Source: Microbulbifer sp. YPW1 | GTDB taxonomy: Bacteria > Pseudomonadota > Gammaproteobacteria > Pseudomonadales > Cellvibrionaceae | NCBI RefSeq assembly: GCF_013367775.1 | Contig: NZ_CP055157.1 | Span: forward strand, 2,249,001 to 2,313,000 | DNA length: 64,000 bases | Reading direction: 5' to 3' | Part shown: positions 24,331 to 32,849 of the stretch, piece after piece | Layout: each line of letters opens with the position of its first letter | Position numbering within the stretch: the stretch's first letter is position 1 | Notes under the pieces: generated by a model | What the model was told of the DNA's origin: nothing | The model's database searches: none | The model's input: only the letters and a program-made list of their open reading frames with translations | Made by a program: the position numbers and the translations under genes

Positions 24331-26427
24331 TTAGAAACGGAAACGCAGGTCCGCGTAGACGCTGCGGGGTTCGCCAATAAAATAGCGGTCCCCGCCGCCG
24401 AGGCTGCTGTAATCGGCGCGCTCGGCGTAATCCACATCCGCGAGGTTTTCTACCCGCAGCCCAAGCGTGGTGTTGGCGCCGAGTGCCTGCTGTGCCCGCA
24501 GGTGAATCAGGTCGTGACCCTCGTACCGGTGTTCATTTTCAATATCGGTGTAGTAGTCACCGATGTACTGCCATTGCAGCGCAACCTGTGTGGACTCGCT
24601 CGCCTGCCACGAGAGATTGACGTTGTGCATCGCCCGGGGCGCGGTGTCGATATCGTTGCCGTCACTCATGATCAGGCCGGAGCCGGGCGCGCTGACATTG
24701 TTGGTGTACTGGTGCCGGGCAAAGGTACCGGCGGCGCCCAGCTGCCAGTTGTCCGCCAGCATCCACTGCCACTCGTACTCAAGCCCGAAGTGCCGGCTTT
24801 CGCCGTCGCTCAGGTTCAGGCGCTCAGACGACTGGAACACCACATCGGATTTCTCCATGTAGAAGGCGGTCAGGCTGTAGCGGAATGATTCCGAAGTCTG
24901 GCGCAGGCTCGCCTCCAGGCTGTCGATGGATTCGGAATCCAGTTCCGCCACCGTCTGCCCGTTTTGCAGCCGGTACAGCTCGGTGGCCTGGGGGGCGCGG
25001 AAGCCGTGGGCCAGGCGCAGGCTGCCGCTCATGTCATCGGTAAAGGCGTGGATCAGGCTGGCATTGATCGAAAGATTGGCGAAGTCATCGCTGCGGTCAT
25101 CCGGACGCGAATATCGGCAACCGATGGCACCGGTAAAACCGCTGACACAGATGTCGCCATTGTCTTTGGTGTCGCCACCGATCATATGGTTGTCGTACTC
25201 GTACCTCAGGTACTCGCCGCGGGCACCGAGTTTGCCGGTGGTGGCCTGGCTGAACTGCAATTCGGCCTGGGTAAAGGCCGCGACAACGGCGGCATCGACG
25301 GAGTAGTCGTAATGCTTGCCCGCCGGGAATACCGAAAAGCCGCCATCCTGGCTTTGCTTGAGCCAGCCCGCGGTATATTCCAGGTCAATCCCGCTGATAA
25401 ATTGCAGCGACTCGTCGCCGTGGCGCAGCGCCGTCTGCACGCCGACACCTTTCTGTCCATTTTGTTCCAGCGGCGTACCTGGCAGAAAGTGCATCAGGAA
25501 CTCCATATCCGTGTAGCGAACATAGGGCGTAACTTGCAGCTGGTTGCCATTTTCCAGGGTGCGCGTCAGTTGTATCTGGGCGCGGGCAGATTGGCTATCG
25601 CGGAAGGCTTCGGGGTTTGGGTTTTCCCGTTTGCGATCTTTATCTTTGTAGGCGTCTTTTCCGATAACGTAGCCCGCGGTCTCCTGATTCAGGTTGTTCA
25701 GGTTCACCAGGGTGCGGACCGACCAATCTGCCCAGCTGCCGTCGAGGCGCATCTGCATTTTTTGCTGGTCAAACCCGGAGTCGTCTTTGTAGCCGCCATC
25801 CCGTGCGCCGCTAAAACCAATGCGCATTCCGCCTTCTGAGTCTCCACTGCTGTGGTCCAGCTTGATACGCTGGTAGTCATTCGCCCCGGCCTCAATGACC
25901 GCGCTGGATTCCCGTCCATCCACCGGGGCCGCACTCAACACATTGATCACCCCGTGCTGGGCATCGGATCCGTACAGTACCGTGCCGGGTCCGCGTAATA
26001 CCTCGATGCGTCCGGCCTGCTCGAAGCTGGTATCGAACAGCTGGTTGACGTTGCAGAAGCCGGTGCCGCGCACGGGAATTCCGTCCTGGGTGATGGCAAA
26101 GGCACCGCAGCTACCGGCACCGGTGAGTACCGGCGAGCGGAGCGCGATCAGGCTCTCCTGGCCATTGCCGCGATTGATAAACGCCCCCGGCACGGTGGCC
26201 AGGGCCTGGCTGGGATGGATGGCGCTGATGGTTTGTAGTGCCTCATACCCGACTACCGAGAGAGATTCCGCTTGCTCGCTACTGGGGCGCAGTTCGCGGG
26301 TGCCGGTGACGGTCAGCTGTTCCAATGTGTCCCGCTGGTCTTTACCGGAAAGCGTGTCTGCAGCAGCACTACCGCCTGTGGCGAGCATTAGCCCGCTGGC
26401 AATCAGGGTTTTGTGGAAAGAGCTCAT
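24331..26427 (-). CDS. TonB-dependent outer-membrane receptor (possibly iron-regulated)
   Basis: I start at ATG 26427, giving 698 residues and a clean signal peptide (MSSFHKTLIASGLML, cleavage near AAAD); a longer frame begins at 26463. After it comes a TonB-box-like QLTVTGTRE. The plug domain contains RGNGQESLIALRSPVLTG and RIEVLRGPGTVLYGSDAQHGVINV. The barrel ends SVYADLRFRF with the terminal Phe needed for outer-membrane insertion. Two cysteines in the plug (GSCGAF and GFCNVNQL) may form a disulfide. The ligand is unknown; a Fur-like box upstream suggests iron or another metal chelate. No transporter or siderophore genes are adjacent. Confidence 0.88.
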   Translation of the reverse strand: MSSFHKTLIASGLMLATGGSAAADTLSGKDQRDTLEQLTVTGTRELRPSSEQAESLSVVGYEALQTISAIHPSQALATVPGAFINRGNGQESLIALRSPVLTGAGSCGAFAITQDGIPVRGTGFCNVNQLFDTSFEQAGRIEVLRGPGTVLYGSDAQHGVINVLSAAPVDGRESSAVIEAGANDYQRIKLDHSSGDSEGGMRIGFSGARDGGYKDDSGFDQQKMQMRLDGSWADWSVRTLVNLNNLNQETAGYVIGKDAYKDKDRKRENPNPEAFRDSQSARAQIQLTRTLENGNQLQVTPYVRYTDMEFLMHFLPGTPLEQNGQKGVGVQTALRHGDESLQFISGIDLEYTAGWLKQSQDGGFSVFPAGKHYDYSVDAAVVAAFTQAELQFSQATTGKLGARGEYLRYEYDNHMIGGDTKDNGDICVSGFTGAIGCRYSRPDDRSDDFANLSINASLIHAFTDDMSGSLRLAHGFRAPQATELYRLQNGQTVAELDSESIDSLEASLRQTSESFRYSLTAFYMEKSDVVFQSSERLNLSDGESRHFGLEYEWQWMLADNWQLGAAGTFARHQYTNNVSAPGSGLIMSDGNDIDTAPRAMHNVNLSWQASESTQVALQWQYIGDYYTDIENEHRYEGHDLIHLRAQQALGANTTLGLRVENLADVDYAERADYSSLGGGDRYFIGEPRSVYADLRFRF

Positions 26428-26516
26428 CGCGGTCGGATTCCTGTTATCGAAATTATCGGTCATTGTCTTTTCCCGGGCGGAAACGCTCGCACAGGGCTGT
26501 CATCATCGCAGAAAAA

Positions 26517-26531
26517 CGATAACGATTTTCA
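26517..26531 (-). promoter_or_regulatory. Candidate Fur box upstream of the TonB receptor
   Basis: CGATAACGATTTTCA matches the 7-1-7 Fur form TGATAAT-N-ATTATCA at 11 of 14 positions. A surrounding GAAAA...TTTTC symmetry spans 26511-26530. It lies about 90 bases upstream of the chosen start. Confidence 0.42.
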
Positions 26532-26737
26532 CCGCAAAGAGTAAAGGTAGAGGTGCCGTTTGCCGACGAAATGTTATCCCAGTGTGACCGGATGAGCAGT
26601 TCCCCGACAAAATGGGGGAACCGGACACAGGATGTCATGGAATCGCGGGGGTAACCTTGTCAGGTTGATTGCGCTCAGAGGCTGATAGGCCGGAGTAGTG
26701 AGCCAAACAATAACGCACAATGGCTAGGAATATAGCG

Positions 26738-27487
26738 ATGAACTTGTTAACCATGAAAAAACTGGCAATCCTCGGGATTGTGTTGTTGCTCGGCGCATGT
26801 CGTGGCGAAAGTATTATGATCGTGCGGGACATTCCCGCGGAACAGCACGCAGAATATGCAACTTTAATACCGGACCTGCCCGGCATGTCTGTTCCCACCC
26901 GTCCCCAAATGAGTGTGGTCGGCTCCATGGCTGGTGGTGATTATTATCTGGAGGGTGTAGTCCAGATCCGTATCAACTATGACGGCAAAGACTACTGGTG
27001 GCCCATTTACCAGCCGCTGAACAACCAGATCGGGTATGACACCGGCATTCCTCTCGGTTACCCGAAAGTAGTGCAACCCATGTGTCATACCGACGACGGT
27101 AGCTACTACACCTTCAGTTTTGGCTCTTGCGAAGCGCCGGAACTGAAAATCCAGCATTACACCACCAATCGCATCGTAACCACCTACGGCGAAGCGCCCG
27201 AAAATGATGACGGTACGCACGGCTTCATGAGCTTGAGCGAAGACGGCTGTCTGCTGAGCAGTGGCCAGACCTATGCCAATCCCACCGATGAGCTGATCCT
27301 GCGTGAAGGCTTCGTTTACCTGGAAAATTTCCTGCCGCAGCCTTGGGCTGACCTGATGCCCAGTGGTTTCTACGGCGGTACCCTGGCCGGTGGAACCGTG
27401 GTGCCGCTGGAGGAAGGGCAGACCGACCCCAACAGCGATATCGACAATCCGTTCTACCCGATTTACGAGGTCGCTTGCGGCTTTTAA
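26738..27487 (+). CDS. Hypothetical lipoprotein
   Basis: I use ATG 26738, since AGGA lies at a good distance; another ATG follows at 26753. The product has 249 residues with a hydrophobic signal ending in the lipobox LLGAC (about residue 21). The mature part is rich in Tyr, Pro, Gly and acidic residues, contains cysteines that could pair, and ends in ACGF. I recognise no family. It precedes the quinoprotein-like lipoprotein gene by about 120 bases in the same direction, so both may be surface or periplasmic partners. Confidence 0.7.
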   Translation: MNLLTMKKLAILGIVLLLGACRGESIMIVRDIPAEQHAEYATLIPDLPGMSVPTRPQMSVVGSMAGGDYYLEGVVQIRINYDGKDYWWPIYQPLNNQIGYDTGIPLGYPKVVQPMCHTDDGSYYTFSFGSCEAPELKIQHYTTNRIVTTYGEAPENDDGTHGFMSLSEDGCLLSSGQTYANPTDELILREGFVYLENFLPQPWADLMPSGFYGGTLAGGTVVPLEEGQTDPNSDIDNPFYPIYEVACGF

Positions 27488-27607
27488 AGTCAGTTGGCGG
27501 GTTTATATATTTGTACCTCATCAACTTGCGCGGGGGCGATTGCGCTGCCTGCGCAAGTTGCCTCAAAAAATAATAATGGCAAGCGCTTTGAGCGCTAAGT
27601 GAGCGAT

Positions 27608-29989
27608 ATGAAAATCAATTCAAAAGTCCGGCTGCTACTGGGCGCAACACTGTTCAGTGCGTTTGTCGCCGGCTGTGGTAGTAATGAGCCCGTAGCGGTC
27701 ACCGGCCCGGTAAACAGCTGCCCTGGTGGGCTGAATGCAAACTCCGGGATTATGTGGAGTGGCCACGGCGCCGGTCAGAGCGGTCCGCTGTCCGCAAACC
27801 ATTACCAGCCAAACACCACCATAACCAAAGGCAATGTCAGCAACCTTGAGCTGGCCTGGACCTACAGCCATCCCTGGCTACTCGGCGGGCGCAGCTCTCT
27901 GGGTGTCACCGGCGAAGCGGTAATCGTGGGTGATACTGGCGGTAACGTCACGGTGCTTAACAAAGAAACTGGCTGCATCGTTTGGCAGAAAACCGAAGCG
28001 GCGGAAGTGGCCAGCGGATTTACCTTCGGCCCTAAAAACATCGACGGTAGCGGCCGCGCGGTGTATTACACCAATGCCAATGCAGAAATCGTCAAACGTG
28101 ATTATGTCACTGGCAATCTGATCTGGCGCCGCAAGCATGACAACCATCCATTTGTGTCTTCGCGTTCCTCGGTAGCGCTGCATAACGGCACGGTTTATCT
28201 CGGGTTGTCCAACAACGAAATCAACGAAGCCTACAACACCAACTATGCCTGCTGTGATTCCCGTGGCATCGTGCTGGCGCTGGATGCCTGGACCGGCGAT
28301 CTGAAATGGAAGCGCTACACCATTGACCAGGTGCCCGGCTATGAATACGCAGGTGACCCGGCAAAAGGCCCCTCCGGTGCCAACCCCTGGGGTGTGCCCT
28401 TCGTGGATGCCGAGCGCAACTCCCTGTATGTGGGCACCGGCCAGCAGTACACCGGGCCACAGACCAATGGCGGTAACGCGGTAATTGCTCTGGATCTGGA
28501 TACCGGTGCCAAAAAGTGGACCTTCCAGGGGATCCCCAACGATATCCTCAATCTCGGTTGTACCGACTGGGTGTTGTTCGGTGGCCAGCAGCCCCCCAAT
28601 TGTGACCCGGACCATATTAACATCGACAACGCGCTCGACTTTGACCTTAACGCCACGCCGACGCTTGCCAAGCGCCTGGACGGCAGCGATGTACTGATTG
28701 CAGCATCGAAATCTGGCGACGTTTTCGGTATCAATCCCGACAATGGCCAACTGCTGTGGAATACCCGCATCGGTGTCGGCGGTACCTACGGTGGTGTGCA
28801 CTGGGGCTTTGCCATCGACGATAGCCGCGACCTGGTATACGTACCGGTGAGTGACAAGACCGGGCCCAAGGCGGAGCGGGTATTCGATTTCCTCGCCGGG
28901 ACCGGTTCTGGTGAATTGCAGAATTCTCAGGGTGCCACGCCGGGTATGTACGCGCTGGATATCAACACCGGCAATATCGTGTGGGAAAACAGCACCGAAT
29001 TCTGGAGTGCGCGCGATGGCAAAAACTACAAACCAGTAATCTCCGGTAATCCGGTGGTGATCGATGGCGTGGTCTTTGCCGGCACCCTGTCTGGCTACCT
29101 GATGGCCTTCGATGCCGACAACGGCAGCGTGCTGTGGCTGCAAGATACGGTGTTCGATCGCATGGGCACCAATGGCGTGCAGGGCAATGGCGGAGCCATC
29201 GATGCTAACTGGCCGATCGTGGCCGGCAATATGCTGTTTACCGACAGCGGCTACCGCGCCGGTGCGGGCGGGCAGGGCAACATGCTGCAGGCTTATCGCC
29301 TGAGCGGCGCACCTTCCGAACCGGACACCTATACAGTAACGACTGGTACCTCTGGCTCCGGTTCCGTGACCGGTGGTGGCACCTACACCGCAGGCAGCAA
29401 CATCAACCTGAGCGCTACCGCCGCGAGCGGCTGGAGCTTCTCAAACTGGACCGGCGATATCAGCAGTACCAGCAACCCGTTGCCCATCACGGTCAACAGC
29501 AACCTGTCGGTGACTGCCGTATTTGCCCAGGATAGCACCGGAGGTTCTTCCAGTAGCTCCTCCGGCGGCTCTTCCAGTGGTGGCGGTAGCGGCACCAACC
29601 TGGCCTTGAATGCGGCCGTTACGGTCAGCTCCCAGGAGCCCTGCTGTGCGCCCTCCAATATTACCGATGGTGATACCGGAACCCGCTGGCTGTCCTGGTT
29701 TATCGATAACCAGTGGGCAGTAATCGACCTCGGCAGTGTGCAGACCTTCAGCCAGGTCAATCTGTTGTGGGAAGGTGGCAACGGCAACGGCGGTTACGCG
29801 GCCAACTACAACATCCAGGTGTCCAACGACAACAGCAACTGGAATACCGTGGCCAGTGTGCCTAACGGGGACGGTGGCGCGGATGTGGTGAATTTCGCCA
29901 GTACGTCGGCCCGGTATATCCGCCTGCAACTGGTGCAGCGTGGCACCATTGTGGGCTTCTCGCTGCTCGAAGCCGAAGTTTACAACTGA
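27608..29989 (+). CDS. Secreted PQQ-type beta-propeller lipoprotein with InlB-type repeat and discoidin (F5/8C) domain
   Basis: I use ATG 27608 (793 residues). The signal peptide ends in lipobox FVAGC. Residues about 25-570 form a PQQ-repeat propeller (LAWTYSHPW, ALDAWTGDLKWKRY, ALDLDTGAKKWTFQ and ALDINTGNIVWE are blade motifs). It carries adjacent cysteines (YACCDSRG), like the vicinal disulfide of quinoprotein dehydrogenases, and resembles polyvinyl-alcohol-dehydrogenase-type enzymes without the cytochrome domain. Next come a bacterial-repeat domain (GSGSVTGGGTYTAGS, about 585-640), a Ser/Gly linker, and a C-terminal discoidin domain (NLALNAAVTVSSQE, about 660-793) that probably binds carbohydrate. 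Activity is inferred, not shown. Confidence 0.82.
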   Translation: MKINSKVRLLLGATLFSAFVAGCGSNEPVAVTGPVNSCPGGLNANSGIMWSGHGAGQSGPLSANHYQPNTTITKGNVSNLELAWTYSHPWLLGGRSSLGVTGEAVIVGDTGGNVTVLNKETGCIVWQKTEAAEVASGFTFGPKNIDGSGRAVYYTNANAEIVKRDYVTGNLIWRRKHDNHPFVSSRSSVALHNGTVYLGLSNNEINEAYNTNYACCDSRGIVLALDAWTGDLKWKRYTIDQVPGYEYAGDPAKGPSGANPWGVPFVDAERNSLYVGTGQQYTGPQTNGGNAVIALDLDTGAKKWTFQGIPNDILNLGCTDWVLFGGQQPPNCDPDHINIDNALDFDLNATPTLAKRLDGSDVLIAASKSGDVFGINPDNGQLLWNTRIGVGGTYGGVHWGFAIDDSRDLVYVPVSDKTGPKAERVFDFLAGTGSGELQNSQGATPGMYALDINTGNIVWENSTEFWSARDGKNYKPVISGNPVVIDGVVFAGTLSGYLMAFDADNGSVLWLQDTVFDRMGTNGVQGNGGAIDANWPIVAGNMLFTDSGYRAGAGGQGNMLQAYRLSGAPSEPDTYTVTTGTSGSGSVTGGGTYTAGSNINLSATAASGWSFSNWTGDISSTSNPLPITVNSNLSVTAVFAQDSTGGSSSSSSGGSSSGGGSGTNLALNAAVTVSSQEPCCAPSNITDGDTGTRWLSWFIDNQWAVIDLGSVQTFSQVNLLWEGGNGNGGYAANYNIQVSNDNSNWNTVASVPNGDGGADVVNFASTSARYIRLQLVQRGTIVGFSLLEAEVYN

Positions 29990-30012
29990 TTTTTTTGATT
30001 GTGCGACGGAAA

Positions 30013-30044
30013 GTGCCGGTACAGTTATGTGCCGGCATTTTCTG
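30013..30044 (+). terminator. Probable terminator after the quinoprotein-like gene
   Basis: TGCCGG (30014-30019) pairs with CCGGCA (30032-30037) and is followed by a T-rich tail. The stem is only 6 bases, so moderate strength. Confidence 0.5.
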
Positions 30045-30092
30045 ATTTGATCATTGTATTGGAATCCTTACTCGCATCGATCTGGAAGAATA

Positions 30093-31244
30093 ATGAAAAA
30101 TACAACCGAACCCCGGATTTTGATTTATGGGGCTACTGGTTATACCGGTCGCCTGGTCAGCAAACTCGCCGCTGAACAGTCTTTACAAGTAATAATTTCC
30201 GGCCGCAGCGAAGAAAAGCTGTCAGCCCTTGGCAGTGAGTTAGGTCTCCCGTACGAAGTGGTATCACTCGCCGATAGTGCAGCGCTGGACAGGTTGGTGC
30301 AGAAGTGCGACGTGATGCTGAACCTGGCGGGACCCTACCGCGAGACCGCGGCGCCCATCCGCGAAGCCTGTATCCGTGGGCGCGTGCATTATGTGGATAT
30401 CACCGGCGAGCTGGATGTGTATGAGGATCACGCCGGCTTTCACGAGCGGGCGCGCATGGCGGGGATCACTCTGCTGAGCGGTGCCGGGTTCGACGTGGTG
30501 CCGTCCGACTGTTTAGCGGCTTATGCTAAAAGCCGGCTGGAGGATACGGAATCACTGGAGATGTTCTTCTCCGGTGGTGCGGGTATGTCCCAGGGGACCA
30601 TGCGCTCTGGTCTGGGAATGATTGGTGGGGGTGTGCCGCTGCGGGAGAACGGCAAGCTGATCCGCAAGCTGGTGCCGGCGACCCGTACCCGTGACTGCGG
30701 TGATGGCGCGCAGTTGTTTGCCAGTGCCGCCTGGGGGGATCTGATCACGGCCTGGTATTCCACCGGTATTCAGAATATTCAGGTGTTTTTCCCCGCTAAG
30801 AAAAAGCCCTCCAACAAGCTGTGGTTGTTTATTAAGGCGTTTTTGCTCAATCGCGCACTAGTTCAGTGGTTTTTGAGTGGTGTCATTCGCCTGTTGCCCG
30901 ATGGACCGGAAGACAGTGCTCGCGATAAGGCCATGCAATACCTGATGGCAGAGGCCCAAAATTTTAGAGGCGAAACTTTTCGCGCACGTCTGACTACACC
31001 GGAGGCCTACACGCTCACGGCGCACACCGCGTTGCGCAGCGCGCGCGAGGTCGCCGGCAAGGATATTCCAAGGGGGTACCAGACCCCGGCCACGGCATTT
31101 GGCGCCGACTTTATTCTGCAATTTGATGGCGTCCGTCGAGAAGATGTGCCTGTTGAAAATCAGCAGCCGCCGGGAAGAGACGGCGCCGCACAAACAGCAG
31201 ACGCCATGCGAAAAGCCAGCCCCAAAGAGAGCACTGTCAGTTGA
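30093..31244 (+). CDS. Saccharopine dehydrogenase-like / trans-acting enoyl reductase family protein
   Basis: I start at ATG 30093 (383 residues), after GGAAG. The N-terminal Rossmann motif is ILIYGATGYTGRLV (residues 9-22), followed by ISGRSEEKL, DVMLNLAGPYRE and YVDITGELDVYE, all typical of this family. A hydrophobic segment near residues 245-268 could touch the membrane. Relatives include lipid enoyl reductases that act in trans and uncharacterised lipid enzymes, so a role in reducing a lipid-like intermediate is possible. The end overlaps the upstream part of the GPH transporter frame, suggesting one transcript. Confidence 0.82.
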   Translation: MKNTTEPRILIYGATGYTGRLVSKLAAEQSLQVIISGRSEEKLSALGSELGLPYEVVSLADSAALDRLVQKCDVMLNLAGPYRETAAPIREACIRGRVHYVDITGELDVYEDHAGFHERARMAGITLLSGAGFDVVPSDCLAAYAKSRLEDTESLEMFFSGGAGMSQGTMRSGLGMIGGGVPLRENGKLIRKLVPATRTRDCGDGAQLFASAAWGDLITAWYSTGIQNIQVFFPAKKKPSNKLWLFIKAFLLNRALVQWFLSGVIRLLPDGPEDSARDKAMQYLMAEAQNFRGETFRARLTTPEAYTLTAHTALRSAREVAGKDIPRGYQTPATAFGADFILQFDGVRREDVPVENQQPPGRDGAAQTADAMRKASPKESTVS

Positions 31245-31255
31245 GCGCGGCAGAG

Positions 31256-32725
31256 ATGGGGCAGGGCGAGGCCTCGATTGAATTGGAGCAGCGCCCGGCG
31301 GCAGCAAGACTGTCGGTGAGGGTCAAGCTCTTTCAGGCACTGGGCGCACTGCCGGATACATTCAAGACCTTTGCGTTCAATACCTTTCTGTTACTGTTCT
31401 ATTCTCAGGTCTTAAACCTGCCTGCGTCCCTGGCCAGCGCCGCGCTGATGATCTCGGTGGTGCTGGATGCGATAACCGATCCACTGGTTGGCTCCTTTTC
31501 CGACCGGTTGCGTACACCGCTGGGGCGCCGGCATCCACTGATGTATGCGGCAGTGCTGCCGCTCGGCGGCACTCTGATTTTACTGTTTTCACCGCCCGCC
31601 GATCTTTCCCAGTGGGCGCTGTTCGGCTGGCTGCTGTTTTTCTCCAGTGCCTCCCGAGTCGCCATGACGTTTTTTCTGGTGCCCTGGAGTGCGCTCTTCG
31701 CAGAATTGTCTGACGACTATTATGAACGCAGCTCAATTATTACCTACCGCTACGTGGTGGGTGCGCTGGGTGGCGTGGCGTTTGTGTGGTGTTGCTGGAG
31801 TTTTATTTTCCCTGCCAGTGAGCTGTACGAAAAAGGTCAGTTGAACCCGGATGCCTATTCCAGTTTTGCCCTGGTGCTGGCACTGGCGGTGTCTCTTACT
31901 GCCTTGATCGCCACCCAGCTTACGGTTTCACAAATCCCGCGCTTGCGCCAATCCACCGCCACCCGACCGTTCAGCTTTCTGGTGGCACTGCAGGATATTC
32001 GCCTGGCGATGCAAAACCGGGATTTTCTGGTTTTGTTCGTAGGGCTGTTGCTGGCCTCGGTGCTCACCGGCATTATCGCCGCGTTTGAAATCTATTTTCA
32101 CACCTACTTCTGGGGCTTTTCCGCGGAGGATCTGCGCTGGCTTGCCATAGGGGGCATCGGTGCCCTGATCGGTGCGGCGCTTGTGGGGCCAATGCAGAAA
32201 TGGCTGGACAAAAAAGATTTGCTGTTAGGCTCGATGATTTTCTCTCTGGCCGATGGGCTGACCATTATTAGTTTACGCTTGCTGGATATTCTGCCGGCCA
32301 ACGGTGACCCGCTGCTGTTGCAGATTCTGGTCGCCAATGAAGTCTTCCGTATGGCATCACTGAGCGTGACCATTATTATGTTTGTGTCCATGGTGGCAGA
32401 CACCCTGGACGCCCAGGAGCTGGAAACCGGATTGCGGCAGGAAGGTGTCTTCTCCTCGGCGATCGCTTTTTCCAGCAAGGCGGTCTCCGGTGTGGGGGTG
32501 TTGGTGGTGGGGCTACTACTTGAGCATGTTGTTATGCTGCCCACCGGTGCCGTGCCGGACGCTGTTGCGCCGGATGTCGTTTTCCGTCTCGGCGTTTTCG
32601 GGGGGCTGCTGATCCCCGCGCTGTATTTGATCCCTTTTTATCTCGCTACAAAGTACCGCATCACCCGCAAACGGCACGCAGAAATCCAGGCCGCATTGCG
32701 CGCCCGTTCACCAATATCGTCCTGA
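31256..32725 (+). CDS. GPH-family (glycoside-pentoside-hexuronide) cation symporter
   Basis: 489 residues from ATG 31256; a TTG at 31241 overlapping the previous stop is an alternative start. About 12 helices. Family marks: QALGALPDTFKTFAFNTFLLLFY in helix 1, LDAITDPLVGSFSDRLRTPLGRRHP (conserved Asp residues and the basic loop) and FLVPWSALFAEL. GPH carriers import glycosides with sodium or protons. Expected substrate: a glycoside or its sugar part used by the island. Immediately downstream of the enoyl-reductase-like gene. Confidence 0.85.
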   Translation: MGQGEASIELEQRPAAARLSVRVKLFQALGALPDTFKTFAFNTFLLLFYSQVLNLPASLASAALMISVVLDAITDPLVGSFSDRLRTPLGRRHPLMYAAVLPLGGTLILLFSPPADLSQWALFGWLLFFSSASRVAMTFFLVPWSALFAELSDDYYERSSIITYRYVVGALGGVAFVWCCWSFIFPASELYEKGQLNPDAYSSFALVLALAVSLTALIATQLTVSQIPRLRQSTATRPFSFLVALQDIRLAMQNRDFLVLFVGLLLASVLTGIIAAFEIYFHTYFWGFSAEDLRWLAIGGIGALIGAALVGPMQKWLDKKDLLLGSMIFSLADGLTIISLRLLDILPANGDPLLLQILVANEVFRMASLSVTIIMFVSMVADTLDAQELETGLRQEGVFSSAIAFSSKAVSGVGVLVVGLLLEHVVMLPTGAVPDAVAPDVVFRLGVFGGLLIPALYLIPFYLATKYRITRKRHAEIQAALRARSPISS

Positions 32726-32849
32726 GCCCATTCGTCCTATCGGACATCCCATGTCGTGGGCGCTTATCTTGAAGTCGGGATAGCCTGACACTCGCGCACT
32801 CCCGGTGCGTGAGTGATGTATACCGATAAATAAAATAAGCAGGGATACG

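Noticed and set aside
27878..29143. 421-codon minus-strand frame opposite the quinoprotein gene
   Set aside because: No motif, and the plus strand encodes a convincing propeller in the same place.
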